A stretch of DNA of 64,000 nucleotides. It comes from CAZQHK01 sp964593455 (lineage in GTDB: Bacteria; Muiribacteriota; CAYSPT01). The position numbers and the translations under genes are program-made. Shown here piece after piece: positions 41,332-50,566 of this stretch. Positions within the stretch are counted from its first letter, which is position 1; the number at the start of each line of letters is the position of its first letter. The notes under the pieces are model-generated. The model searched no databases, was not told the origin of the DNA, and was given only the letters and a program-made list of their open reading frames with translations. The stretch is from the NCBI GenBank assembly GCA_964593455.1, contig CAZQHK010000016.1, positions 1 to 64,000 of the forward strand, given 5' to 3'.

Positions 41332-42549
41332 ATGGATGCTGCCGTCGAGACACTGAATATTAGAGCGTCTATACACAAGTTGGGCGCTTTCCTGCAGCGC
41401 AAGATAGAAGGAAGGTCTACGCAGGCCTTTGATATCCTGCTCTTCGGTACCGTTGTCACGCTTACGGCGGTGGGCCTCATCATGGTGTACTCGTCCGGTT
41501 TCGTAACCGCCCTGAAAGATTTCAACAACAGTTTGTTCTTCTTCCAAAAACAATTTATTTCTTGCATGGTCGGTATAGTCTTCCTGCTTTTTTTCATGAA
41601 CTTCGATTACCGGAACTTAAAAATCCTGGCCGTACCGATTCTGGTCTTAAGCTACGTTTTGCTCTTCATCGTGTTGATCCCCGGTCTTGGTCGGAGCAAC
41701 TATGGTGCGCAACGGTGGCTGGTAGTGGGGTCTCTTAGTTTCCAACCGTCTGAATATGCTAAGCTGGCCGTAATTATTTTCATGGCTTCGTTTTTGTCCA
41801 ACAAATCGCGCGATCCACGGTCGTTCAGGAAGTTTGTTATGCCTGGTCTGGTCATTACCGCTACCATGGCTGCCCTGATCATGGCCCAGCCTGATTTGAG
41901 CACGGCGGTTTCCGTATCCGTCCTGGTGTTCGTGCTGCTCTTCCTGGCCCGGGCCCAGATCCGGCACCTGTTGATCACCGGCGGGGTCGGGATGGTGTCG
42001 GTATTCATACTCATCATCACTGAAGGATATCGGTTGCGGCGGTTCTTGGCGTTTCTCGATCCCTGGAAAGACATGCGGAAAGACGGCTACCATATTATCC
42101 AATCGCTGCTGGCGATTTCCGGCGGTGGCCTGTCCGGCGTGGGTCTGGGCAAGAGCATTCAGAAGTTTCTCTACCTGCCAAAACAATACAACGATTTTAT
42201 TTTCGCGATTATAACGGAAGAACTTGGTATCTTGGGAGCATTGTGTATCATCGCGTTGTTCGTCTTATTTCTCTGGCGGGGCTTGAAAACAGCCATGGAC
42301 GCACCGGACCGTTTTGGCGGGTTATTGGCCGGTGGGTTGGTGGCTATGGTGGTTATCCAGGCGATTCTTAATATCGGTGTCGTGCTCAGTTTCTTTCCCA
42401 CCACCGGCCTTCCACTTCCGTTTATTAGTTTTGGCGGATCGTCTCTCGTAATCAATCTCTGCGCGGCCGGAATCCTGCTCAATATCTCCCGGCGCCGGAT
42501 AACCAAGCAGAGAAAACTAAAAAAGCGGCGTATCAGTCCGGCGGCATAA
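41332..42549 (+). CDS. ftsW: Septal peptidoglycan polymerase FtsW (SEDS family)
   Basis: A 405-residue SEDS protein with about ten membrane helices after a ~40-residue cytoplasmic N-terminus. Conserved blocks are VGLIMVYSSG, RWLVVGSLSFQPSEYAKLAV, MAQPDLSTAVSV, DPWKDMRKDGYHIIQSLLAISGGGLSGVGLG, FIFAIITEELGILGAL and TTGLPLPFISFGGSSLV. It polymerises lipid II with FtsI at the septum. It is encoded 15 bases after murD. The basic C-terminal tail is short. Confidence 0.96.
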   Translation: MDAAVETLNIRASIHKLGAFLQRKIEGRSTQAFDILLFGTVVTLTAVGLIMVYSSGFVTALKDFNNSLFFFQKQFISCMVGIVFLLFFMNFDYRNLKILAVPILVLSYVLLFIVLIPGLGRSNYGAQRWLVVGSLSFQPSEYAKLAVIIFMASFLSNKSRDPRSFRKFVMPGLVITATMAALIMAQPDLSTAVSVSVLVFVLLFLARAQIRHLLITGGVGMVSVFILIITEGYRLRRFLAFLDPWKDMRKDGYHIIQSLLAISGGGLSGVGLGKSIQKFLYLPKQYNDFIFAIITEELGILGALCIIALFVLFLWRGLKTAMDAPDRFGGLLAGGLVAMVVIQAILNIGVVLSFFPTTGLPLPFISFGGSSLVINLCAAGILLNISRRRITKQRKLKKRRISPAA

Positions 42550-42578
42550 TTTTTGTCATTATTGCTGGGGCGTAAAAA

Positions 42579-43757
42579 ATGAAAACACACAAGGCAAATC
42601 GGGTTATCCTTTTTGCGGGTGGAGGGACCGCTGGGCATGTAGTCCCGGCATTGGCGGTGGCTGAAGTTATCAGGAAGACCGGTGCCGCCCGGGCCTGTTT
42701 CTGCGGAAGCACCTCCGGTTTCGAACAAGAACTTGTTGCTTCCGCCGGATTTCCGTTTGTTTCCATTCCCACCGCGCCATATTTGCGACGCTTCGACCGG
42801 TCCCTGGCAAAATCAGCGCTCCTTAACTCCTTTGGTTTGGCAAAAGCCTGTATGCTCATTCACCGCCTCCGGCCTGCAGTCGTGGTGGGCATGGGAGGAT
42901 ATGTCAGCGTCCCGGTGGGAATCGCTGCCGTTTTGAACCGATGTCCGCTTATCCTGCACGAACAGAACTCAATTCCCGGCCTGGGAAACCGCCTCCTGTC
43001 ACCGCTGGCTGAGCTTGTGTGCGTGTCGTTTCCTTCCACGGTACAGTGTTTTCCACAGGCGGTCTGGACGGGGAATCCGGTGAGATTCGCTCACGAACAG
43101 GCAACCTCGACCGGTAAAAGGAAAAAATCGAAAACGCTACTATGTTTCGGAGGTAGCCAGGGCGCCGGCTATATCAACACCTTGCTACTCGATTCGCTTA
43201 CACACCTGATGACTGCCGGAATTACGCTTAAATGGGCCGCTGGACGGACCGATTTCTCCAGAGTAAACAAAGTACTTAACGGCCTGTTTGCGGCAAACCC
43301 GTCCTGGAAAAAGCGGATTGATCTCAATGAATACATAACTGATATGGAAACGGCTATGATGGCGGCCGATCTGGTGGTAGCCAGGGCCGGAGCCACCACC
43401 ATTGCCGAGTTGACGGTACTGGGAAAACCGGCTCTGCTTATACCGTTTCCCCATGCCACCGATAATCATCAGGTCGTGAACGCCAGGCAGTTGGAGCGCT
43501 CCGGCGGCTGCCGGGTGATCGAGCAACGCGAGCTCGGATTTCCCGGGGCTTCAGCCGTTGAACTGTTTGTTACACAACTCCAGGATTTACTCGATAACCG
43601 TGACGAGCTTGATGAAATGGAACGGTGTTCCGGTAATTTTGGAAAAAAGGGTGCTGCATATTCCGTTTTTCGTATTATAATGCAACACATATCGAAAATC
43701 TCCGGCAGTGCCCCTATTTCCGGGGCAATGGAAGATCCATGGGGGAAGACAGGATGA
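42579..43757 (+). CDS. murG: Lipid II synthase (GlcNAc transferase) MurG
   Basis: A 392-residue GT28 glycosyltransferase that transfers GlcNAc from UDP-GlcNAc to lipid I at the inner face of the membrane. It shows VILFAGGGTAGHVVPALAVAEVI (G-loop 1), VGMGGYVSVPVGIAAVL, LHEQNSIPGLGNRLL, LLCFGGSQGAGYIN and VVARAGATTIAELTVLGKPALLIPFPHATDNHQ. The tail of about 20 residues after the catalytic domain is slightly longer than usual. murC and murB, which normally follow, are absent; ddl overlaps the end. Confidence 0.96.
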   Translation: MKTHKANRVILFAGGGTAGHVVPALAVAEVIRKTGAARACFCGSTSGFEQELVASAGFPFVSIPTAPYLRRFDRSLAKSALLNSFGLAKACMLIHRLRPAVVVGMGGYVSVPVGIAAVLNRCPLILHEQNSIPGLGNRLLSPLAELVCVSFPSTVQCFPQAVWTGNPVRFAHEQATSTGKRKKSKTLLCFGGSQGAGYINTLLLDSLTHLMTAGITLKWAAGRTDFSRVNKVLNGLFAANPSWKKRIDLNEYITDMETAMMAADLVVARAGATTIAELTVLGKPALLIPFPHATDNHQVVNARQLERSGGCRVIEQRELGFPGASAVELFVTQLQDLLDNRDELDEMERCSGNFGKKGAAYSVFRIIMQHISKISGSAPISGAMEDPWGKTG

Positions 43758-44728
43758 AACCTCACATCGTCGCACAACCGAACAGAACAAAAAAAGATCT
43801 TTGTGAAGCCCGTATCGGAGTGCTCATGGGGGGGCTATCCGCTGAACGGGAGGTTTCTTTTAAATCGGGACGAGCAGTGCTGGCCGCTCTCAAGCGGCTC
43901 GGATATCAGGCCCTGGAGGTGGACGTTAATGATAGCTTCATGACCCGTCTCTCCTCGCTTCAACTGGACGCCGCTTTCGTGGTCTTGCACGGTCGCGGCG
44001 GTGAAGACGGTGTCGTACAGGGGACGCTTGAACTGGCCGGTATCCCCTATACAGGATCGGGGGTACTGTCCAGTGCTCTCGGAATTGACAAAGTCATGAC
44101 AAAGATTCTCCTCGATGCCGCTTCACTTCCCACCCCATCGTGGGTGGCGGTAAATAGTCGCACCGAAAATCCCATTGAGCTGGTTCTGGATAATATAGCG
44201 CTTCCGGCGGTAGTAAAACCGTCACGGGAAGGTTCGACAATCGGGCTTTCCCTGGTATTCAAGAAAGAGGATCTGGCCGACGCGTTGGCGAATGCTCATC
44301 ACTACGACCAGGAAGTAGTGGTGGAGTCTTTCATAGATGGTTCCGAGATAACCGTCGGCGTCCTCGGCAACAGCCCGCCCGAGACGCTCCCCATCATTGA
44401 AATCAAGCCAAAAGGGGGGCATTATAATTTCGAGGCAAAATATACCAAGGGCATGACCGAGTTTATCATCCCGGCATGTGTAACGCCGCCTACGGCCGCA
44501 CTGGCTTCCGACTTGGCCGCCGAAGTGTTCTCCATTATCAAGTGCCGGGGTATGGCCAGGGTAGATATGATCGTCGACCGGAAAGACCAGGTTTGGATAC
44601 TGGAGATTAACACCATACCCGGCATGACGGAAACCAGCCTTCTGCCTATGGCCGCTGCTTACGTTGGGATCACTTTTGACAAGCTCGTAGACCGAATTCT
44701 CAAAGAAGCCTGGCACAGGGAAATGTAG
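43754..44728 (+). CDS. ddl: D-alanine--D-alanine ligase
   Basis: An ATP-grasp enzyme of about 324 residues joining two D-alanines for MurF. It has IGVLMGGLSAEREVSFKSGRAV, FVVLHGRGGEDGVVQGTLEL, IPYTGSGVLSSALGIDK, VVKPSREGSTIGLSLV and EINTIPGMTETSLLPMAA, all typical of DdlB. ATG 43754 overlaps the murG stop by four bases; an upstream ATG at 43739 would add five residues. It lies where murC-murB-ddl would be expected. Confidence 0.95.
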   Translation: MKPHIVAQPNRTKKDLCEARIGVLMGGLSAEREVSFKSGRAVLAALKRLGYQALEVDVNDSFMTRLSSLQLDAAFVVLHGRGGEDGVVQGTLELAGIPYTGSGVLSSALGIDKVMTKILLDAASLPTPSWVAVNSRTENPIELVLDNIALPAVVKPSREGSTIGLSLVFKKEDLADALANAHHYDQEVVVESFIDGSEITVGVLGNSPPETLPIIEIKPKGGHYNFEAKYTKGMTEFIIPACVTPPTAALASDLAAEVFSIIKCRGMARVDMIVDRKDQVWILEINTIPGMTETSLLPMAAAYVGITFDKLVDRILKEAWHREM

Positions 44729-44738
44729 GCGAGATCTG

Positions 44739-44767
44739 TTGTTATATATACAATCCGGTGATATAAT
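44739..44767 (+). promoter_or_regulatory. Possible promoter for ftsQ/ftsA-ftsZ
   Basis: TTGTTA (44739-44744), a 17-base spacer and a perfect TATAAT (44762-44767) sit across the start of the ftsQ frame. If used, transcripts would begin near 44774, inside ftsQ, and would serve mainly ftsA and ftsZ. Internal promoters for ftsAZ are well known in other bacteria. Confidence 0.4.
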
Positions 44768-45713
44768 TAGCGGCGCTAAACGGAAAAAGCGCAAAAGCCT
44801 TATCTGGCAAGGGAAACGGGCTTCTTCGAAAAAAAGAACAGTCTCTCTTTCCGAGGTACGCAGCCGCAACAAAAAACGATTTGGTAAATCGTTTGGAAGA
44901 CAAAAGGCAGGGCCGGAAAAAGATAGCTTCCGTTCCGGTGTCAACCGCCGCTTGCGGCGTCTGCGCCGGTTGGTAAGTCCAACCCGTCTAGCGGTCAGAT
45001 TGGCGCTTATCGTGTTGTTGGTAACGGTGTTTGTGCTCGAACTGCGGGTGCTGGTGTTTGACATGCCGCTGTTCAGAATAGAGCAGATCGAAGTGGATTC
45101 GCCGGAAGGAATTCAGGTCCGCGATATATTGCGTATTGCCGGTATCAGGAAAAACCAGAGTTCATTAAAATTCGAGCCGGAAATAGTAGCCAGGAAAATT
45201 GAGATGCTTCCACAAGTAAAGCAGGTGAATGTTTTCCAAAACAGTATGGATAAAGTTGTCATCGAGGTCAAAGAGCGGGTTCCGGTTGCCTTCGTGTTGA
45301 ATAACAATGGGCAGATATTCGAAGTTGATGAAGAAGGGTACATATTGGGTGAGCGGAACAAAAAGACGCCGTCCACCTTGCCGTTTATCACCGGCGCAAG
45401 TACGGAAGTGTTGGAAAGCGGAAAGTGCCTGGAGGATTCGTCGATCACGGAGGTTCTCGGCTGGTTGCCGCCGCTGGCCGATTTTTTCAATCGTAAAGTG
45501 TCGGAGATTAATGTCAGTGACAGTCAGGCCAAATATATTTACACGGTTGACGGCATTAAGATATACCTGAACAATGTGGAGGAACTTCGTTCCCAACTGC
45601 CGTTTATACTCAGGGTGCTTGGCGAATTGAAAACCAAGTACACTGGAGTCGAGTACATGGATTTACGGTATAAGTGCGGCCTGGTGATAAAACCCGAGCG
45701 AGGGCTGCTCTAG
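44739..45713 (+). CDS. ftsQ: Division protein FtsQ (POTRA domain)
   Basis: A 324-residue bitopic protein. A long, very basic cytoplasmic N-terminus (~1-80, rich in KKR and RR) precedes one membrane helix (~85-105, RLALIVLLVTVFVLELRVLVF). A POTRA domain follows (MPLFRIEQIEVDSPEGIQVRDILRIAGI), then the FtsQ domain (MLPQVKQVNVFQNSMDKVVIEVKERVPVAFV). It bridges early and late divisome proteins. The only standard start in frame before the basic region is TTG 44739, which lacks a clear ribosome site and overlaps a promoter-like sequence, so the true start is open. Confidence 0.88.
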   Translation: MLYIQSGDIISGAKRKKRKSLIWQGKRASSKKRTVSLSEVRSRNKKRFGKSFGRQKAGPEKDSFRSGVNRRLRRLRRLVSPTRLAVRLALIVLLVTVFVLELRVLVFDMPLFRIEQIEVDSPEGIQVRDILRIAGIRKNQSSLKFEPEIVARKIEMLPQVKQVNVFQNSMDKVVIEVKERVPVAFVLNNNGQIFEVDEEGYILGERNKKTPSTLPFITGASTEVLESGKCLEDSSITEVLGWLPPLADFFNRKVSEINVSDSQAKYIYTVDGIKIYLNNVEELRSQLPFILRVLGELKTKYTGVEYMDLRYKCGLVIKPERGLL

Positions 45714-45726
45714 GAGGTGCGTTCCA

Positions 45727-46962
45727 TTGTCCGCTGAGGACATTATTGTTGCTCTGGATTTAGGTACGGGCAAGGTGACAACTCTGGTAGGGGCTGTGGC
45801 TGAAGACGGAAATATCGAGATTATCGGCGTCGGTCAGGCCCAATCCACGGGGATGAAAAAAGGCGTTGTCATCAATATAGAAGAGACGGTCCGATCGGTG
45901 GAGATGTCCGTGGAAGAAGCCGAACGTATGGCTGACATCGATATTGACTCGGTTTATATCGGCTTATCCGGTGCGCACATCTCATCCCAGAACAGTCGGG
46001 GAGTTATCGCCGTTGCCGGTTCAGACCGGGAGATCACCCACGAAGATGTGGAGCGGGTAATCGAGGCAGCCAGGGCAGCCCAGGTGAATCCTAACCGCGA
46101 GGTCATCCACATTATTTCACGTGAGTTTATCGTCGATGATCAACGTGGTATCAAGGATCCGGTGGGAATGTCCGGAATACGGCTGGAAGCGGATGTTCAC
46201 ATCGTTACCGGGGCCGCGACTGCTGTTCAAAACGTGCTCAAGAGTGTCCAGAAAGCCGGTCTTCAGGTCAGAGATGTCATTCTCAGCAGTCTCGCCTCCG
46301 CGGAAGCGGTCCTCACCACCGACGAGAAGGAACTGGGAGTCTTATTGCTGGATATCGGGGCCGGCACCACGGATATCTGCCTTTTCGTGCACGGTGCCGT
46401 TGCTTTTTCCAGTGTCATTCCCCTGGGAGGAGACCATATTACCAACGATGTCGCGGTGGGATTGAAGACACCGACATCTTCGGCGGAAACCATCAAGAAA
46501 CTGCATGGCTGCGCCATGGTCTCGTTGGTGGAAGACAAAGAACTGATCGAGGTCCCGGTAACCGGGAGCGATAAGGTTCGAACGCTGCCCAAGCGCGCGT
46601 TGTGTGAGATCATCGAGCCGAGGGTGGAAGAGATTTTCCGGTTTGTCCGGGATGATGTGCAGAAATTCGGCGCGGGAGAGATGATTCCCGCCGGGTGTGT
46701 TGTAACCGGTGGGACGGGACTTCTGAACGGTATCGACAGCATTGCTTCAGAGGTCCTGGACATGCAGGTCAGAATAGGGGTTCCGGGTAAGGTGTCCGGA
46801 CTGTCCGAGAAGGTTAAAAGCTCGGAATTCGCAACCGGTCTCGGGCTGCTTAACTACGGGATGCGTGACGATCTCGCCGGCGGCGGAGGATCATCATTCA
46901 TGCCTGCCGGTCTCAGCCGATTGTGGGATCAATTCATGGGATGGATAAGGAGCATATTCTAG
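45727..46962 (+). CDS. ftsA: Division protein FtsA
   Basis: A 411-residue actin-like ATPase that tethers FtsZ to the membrane. It shows IIVALDLGTGKVTTLVGAV, IGLSGAHISSQNSRG, LLLDIGAGTTDICLFVHGA and GCVVTGGTGLLNGI. The C-terminal amphipathic membrane-targeting helix is visible (LSRLWDQFMGWIRSIF) after a Gly-rich linker. The start is TTG 45727; its AGGAGG ribosome site (45712-45717) overlaps the ftsQ stop. Confidence 0.96.
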   Translation: MSAEDIIVALDLGTGKVTTLVGAVAEDGNIEIIGVGQAQSTGMKKGVVINIEETVRSVEMSVEEAERMADIDIDSVYIGLSGAHISSQNSRGVIAVAGSDREITHEDVERVIEAARAAQVNPNREVIHIISREFIVDDQRGIKDPVGMSGIRLEADVHIVTGAATAVQNVLKSVQKAGLQVRDVILSSLASAEAVLTTDEKELGVLLLDIGAGTTDICLFVHGAVAFSSVIPLGGDHITNDVAVGLKTPTSSAETIKKLHGCAMVSLVEDKELIEVPVTGSDKVRTLPKRALCEIIEPRVEEIFRFVRDDVQKFGAGEMIPAGCVVTGGTGLLNGIDSIASEVLDMQVRIGVPGKVSGLSEKVKSSEFATGLGLLNYGMRDDLAGGGGSSFMPAGLSRLWDQFMGWIRSIF

Positions 46963-47035
46963 CGTTTCCTTATCCGGTCGGTGAATACCGACGGGGATAG
47001 ATAAAAAGAGAGAATCGCGAAGGAGGTAGTGGGAG

Positions 47036-48091
47036 TTGTTCAACTACGAAGCAGTGGAACAGGTAGCGGAGGTTAAAGTTATTGGGGTGGGCGGCGGCGG
47101 ATCCAATGCCGTGAACCGGATGATCGCATCGAAACTGGTGGGGGTTGAGTTTATCGTCGCCAACACCGATGCACAGGTACTGGCATTGTCCGAAGCGCGT
47201 ACCAAGCTGCAACTGGGCGACAAGCAGACCAAAGGCCTGGGCGCCGGCGCCGATGTGGAAGTCGGGCGCAAGGCGGCCGAGGAGGACCGGGAAAAGATCC
47301 GGAGCTCCCTGGAAGGCTCCGATATGGTATTTATAACCGCCGGTATGGGCGGCGGTACTGGAACAGGAGCGGCCCCGGTCGTGGCTGATGTAGCCCATGG
47401 TCTCAACGCGCTCACGGTAGCGGTCATAACCAAGCCGTTCAGTTTCGAAGGAAAAAAACGGATGAAACAGGCCGAGGAAGGCATCAAGGTCTTGCGTGAG
47501 AAGGTGGACGCGATCATCGTCATTCCCAACGATAAACTGCTCTCGGTTATCGATCAGGATACGCCTATTATGGATGCTTTCAAGGTGGCTGACGATGTAC
47601 TGCTCCAGGGTGTGCAGGGTATTTCCGATCTCATCACCATTCCTGGTCTGATCAATCTGGATTTTGCCGATGTGCGTACCGTCATGATGTCAGCCGGCTC
47701 GGCCCTTATGGGTATCGGACTAGGCACCGGTGAGAACCGGGCCGTCCAGGCCGCCCAGGCGGCAATCGGCTGTCCGCTGCTCGAGTCAACCATCGAGGGA
47801 GCCAAAGGTATTCTTCTTAATGTCACCGGCGGCATAAATCTCGGACTTCACGAAGTAAACAAGGCTGCTGAAATCGTCAGCGAAGCAGCGGACGATGATG
47901 CCGAGATTATTTTCGGCGCGGTAATCAATGAGGAAATGGAAGACGACATCCGCCTGACCGTGATCGCCACCGGTTTCGACCAGGCTTCGGGAGTACTCTC
48001 CCGTCCGAAAGAGTTCAACAATGTGACTCGGCTTCGCACCGCCCGGTCGGATGAACTGGACGTGCCGTCATTCCTGCGTTCAAAGAGTTGA
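47036..48091 (+). CDS. ftsZ: Division protein FtsZ
   Basis: A 351-residue tubulin-like GTPase that forms the Z ring. It has VIGVGGGGSNAVNRMI, VEFIVANTDAQVL, the tubulin signature GMGGGTGTGAAP and NLDFADVRTVM (T7-like region). It ends in a conserved C-terminal peptide (LDVPSFLRSK) that binds FtsA. The linker between GTPase core and this peptide is only about 15-20 residues, much shorter than the ~50 residues usual in proteobacteria. The start is TTG 47036 with AGGAGG at 47021-47026. It is the last gene of the dcw cluster. Confidence 0.97.
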   Translation: MFNYEAVEQVAEVKVIGVGGGGSNAVNRMIASKLVGVEFIVANTDAQVLALSEARTKLQLGDKQTKGLGAGADVEVGRKAAEEDREKIRSSLEGSDMVFITAGMGGGTGTGAAPVVADVAHGLNALTVAVITKPFSFEGKKRMKQAEEGIKVLREKVDAIIVIPNDKLLSVIDQDTPIMDAFKVADDVLLQGVQGISDLITIPGLINLDFADVRTVMMSAGSALMGIGLGTGENRAVQAAQAAIGCPLLESTIEGAKGILLNVTGGINLGLHEVNKAAEIVSEAADDDAEIIFGAVINEEMEDDIRLTVIATGFDQASGVLSRPKEFNNVTRLRTARSDELDVPSFLRSKS

Positions 48092-48153
48092 TGAGAAACG
48101 GTTGACGGAAGCTGTAAAAAAGGTCGAATAAGACCTGCTATCTCCTTTAAAGC

Positions 48154-48190
48154 AACGGAGGCTTTGCAAATCAAAGCCTCCGTTTTTATT
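48154..48190 (+). terminator. Rho-independent terminator of the dcw operon
   Basis: A perfect 13-bp stem (AACGGAGGCTTTG with its complement) and a 5-base loop are followed by a T-rich run (TTTTTATTTT). It lies 62 bases after the ftsZ stop. Of the 336 bases between ftsZ and acsA, the rest holds only a possible small frame at 48329. Confidence 0.92.
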
Positions 48191-48328
48191 TTGGTCATGC
48201 GTTTTCGTGATAGTTCTACTGCGGAAACGGATGCTCGGTCATATGCTTCGTCGAGCTTGAAATTGACAAGTCTTAATCTGGATGATTGAGTTCCGGTATA
48301 CTGGAATATAACATGAGGAGATCTTTTT

Positions 48329-48484
48329 ATGTCATCTGTTGGCGCCGTCGGCGGGATGGGTGCCCGCCCAATGTCAGTAAAAAGTCCGATTGCGAAGAGC
48401 AACAATTCAGCTTCCGTTAAAACGCACTTAGCGCAACTCCCGCTTTTTTTCTATCAATTGGGTGACGATGGAGGGATCAGCTAA
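48329..48484 (+). CDS. Possible small protein (51 residues), doubtful
   Basis: An ATG-started frame in the ftsZ-acsA gap with a GAGGAG site (48314-48319) nine bases upstream. The product starts MSSVGAVGGMGARPMSVKSP and is small and low in complexity. Its last ~55 bases run antisense through the 3' end of acsA, which shapes its C-terminal sequence and argues against it. No family is recognised. It is listed because of the ribosome site. Confidence 0.25.
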   Translation: MSSVGAVGGMGARPMSVKSPIAKSNNSASVKTHLAQLPLFFYQLGDDGGIS

Positions 48485-50386
48485 CGTGCTCGTATCCCCG
48501 AGGTCTTCAGTCTCATCTACAGCTATTTTGCGGAGAAGACGACGCATGATCTTACCGGAGCGGGTTTTTGGAAGCCCATGGGTAAGTAAGATATGATCCG
48601 GTGTCGCAATCGGACCAATATGATGACGGACTTCGTTTTTCAATTCACCGATAAGTTCAGCGCTTTCTTCATAGCCGTCATTGAGGATGACATAAGCAAA
48701 AATCCCCTGCCCTTTGATCTCGTGATGACATCCCACTACCGCTGCTTCAGCGCAAGATTCATGTTGCACCAGAGCGCTTTCCACTTCGGCGGTTCCCATG
48801 CGGTGTCCGGAAACGTTCAACACATCATCCACCCGACCGGTAATCCAATAATAGCCATCTTTGTCTCGCCTGCAACCATCCCCGGTCAGGTAGTACCCTG
48901 GGTACTTATCCAGGTAGGTCTCCATAAATCGAGGATGATCTCCATAGATGGATCGCGCCATACTGGGCCAGGGCTGTTTGATGGCCAGTAAACCGTTCAC
49001 CTCATTGTCATGAATCTCGTGACCTTCTTCGGTGAGCAATACCGGTTCAATTCCAAAGAAAGGGAGGGTTGCCGAGCCTGGTTTCGTATCGATTGCACCT
49101 GGTAGCGGGCTAATCATAATCCCACCGGTTTCAGTTTGCCACCAGGTATCCACCACGGCACATTTCCCTTCACCTACGACGTGGTAATACCATTGCCAGA
49201 TCTCCGGATTTATCGGTTCACCGACGGTACCGAGAATTCGAAGGCTGGAACGATCATATTTTGTAACAAAATCATCCCCATCTTTAGCGATGGCCCGGAT
49301 AGCAGTCGGCGCGGTATAAAACTGAGTTATCTTCAGCCGCTCTACCATGTCCCAATAACGTCCGGCATCCGGGTAGGTGGGGATACTTTCAAACATCACC
49401 GTGGTAGCCCCGTTAGCCAGAGGCCCGTAGACGACATAAGAATGACCGGTAATCCATCCGACATCAGCGACACACGCAAAGATGTCATCTTCCTGATGAT
49501 CGAATATCAGTTTATACGTTAACGTAGCATAGAGGAGATATCCGGCGGTAGTGTGGATAATTCCTTTTGGTTTACCGGTACTGCCGGAAGTATAGAGGAG
49601 AAAAAGAATATCTTCGCTATCCATCGGTTCGATGGGTGCATACGGACGTTCCAGCTTCATTGCCTCGAGCAGCCATACATCTCGTTGGGGATAAAATGGA
49701 ATGTTGGCTCCGGTGTGGGCCACAATATAGACATGTTCCACACAGGGACAGGCCATCACGGCTTCGTCGACGGTTCTTTTAAGAGGAATACGTTTTCCAC
49801 CCCGCAAACCTTCATCGGCGGTAATGACGGCCTTACACGTGGCGTCTAAGATTCTATCTCTGAGAGCTTCCGCACTAAATCCGGCGAAAACAACCGAATG
49901 GATCGCTCCGATACGGGCACAAGCAAGCATGGCGAAAGCTGCCTCCGGGATCATTGGCATGTAGATGGCGACACGGTCTCCTCTTCGAACACCATCTTTA
50001 CGCAAGACGTTGGCTAATCGGCAAACCTTCTCATGGAGTTCCCGGTAGGTTATTTTACGAATATTTCCGGGTTCATCACCTTCCCAAAGGATGGCCACTT
50101 TGTCGGCCTGTGTGGCGAGGTGTCGGTCCACACAGTTTTCGGTCACGTTCAAACGTCCTCCTAAAAACCAGGAAATAAGTCCCGTTTTAAAGTCGGATTG
50201 TTTGGTGGTATGGAACTCATGCTGCCAGTTAATGGTCTCTTTCGCTTTGGCAGACCAATAGGTTTCCGGATCTTCAATACTCAATTTATATTGGGACTGA
50301 TAGCTGGCTATCGAATTAATACGGGCATCTTTTTGTAATGATTTTTGGGGAACATAACGGTCGGCATGTGATATTTCCTTTGACAT
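48428..50386 (-). CDS. acsA: Acetyl-coenzyme A synthetase
   Basis: Activates acetate to acetyl-CoA via acetyl-AMP. It has about 652 residues from ATG 50386 (MSKEISHADRYVPQKS), chosen because AAGGAGG lies just upstream; the frame is open further to 50491. It has the Acs N-domain (YWSAKAKETINWQHEF), the AMP-binding motif LLYTSGSTGKPKGI, VDTWWQTETGG, YLTGDGCRRDKDGYYWITGR and the C-terminal PKTRSGKIMRR whose lysine is the usual acetylation switch. By eye it looks more AT-rich than the dcw and LPS genes. No acetate-uptake or acetylase gene is nearby. Confidence 0.96.
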   Translation of the reverse strand: MSKEISHADRYVPQKSLQKDARINSIASYQSQYKLSIEDPETYWSAKAKETINWQHEFHTTKQSDFKTGLISWFLGGRLNVTENCVDRHLATQADKVAILWEGDEPGNIRKITYRELHEKVCRLANVLRKDGVRRGDRVAIYMPMIPEAAFAMLACARIGAIHSVVFAGFSAEALRDRILDATCKAVITADEGLRGGKRIPLKRTVDEAVMACPCVEHVYIVAHTGANIPFYPQRDVWLLEAMKLERPYAPIEPMDSEDILFLLYTSGSTGKPKGIIHTTAGYLLYATLTYKLIFDHQEDDIFACVADVGWITGHSYVVYGPLANGATTVMFESIPTYPDAGRYWDMVERLKITQFYTAPTAIRAIAKDGDDFVTKYDRSSLRILGTVGEPINPEIWQWYYHVVGEGKCAVVDTWWQTETGGIMISPLPGAIDTKPGSATLPFFGIEPVLLTEEGHEIHDNEVNGLLAIKQPWPSMARSIYGDHPRFMETYLDKYPGYYLTGDGCRRDKDGYYWITGRVDDVLNVSGHRMGTAEVESALVQHESCAEAAVVGCHHEIKGQGIFAYVILNDGYEESAELIGELKNEVRHHIGPIATPDHILLTHGLPKTRSGKIMRRLLRKIAVDETEDLGDTSTLADPSIVTQLIEKKRELR

Positions 50387-50566
50387 TATAAGCCTCCTTA
50401 GAGAATAGAACGTATCCTTCATTGTACCACTTCCTGAAGTTAGATATATAGGTTCTGATAACAAAGGCTCATATGCTTCTGAAGGTTCCAATCAAGCTTT
50501 GTTTTGGCGTAGCCCCCGGTTGGGTTGATATGATAGAATGATACAGGATCTTTTTACATGTGAGGT

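Noticed and set aside
44222..45064. 280-residue minus-strand open frame across ddl and ftsQ
   Set aside because: Antisense to two conserved genes and without family features.
50387..50566. Promoter for the GT2-TPR gene in the acsA upstream gap
   Set aside because: Several TATGAT/TAGAAT-like -10 hexamers occur, but none has a -35 at a sensible distance.
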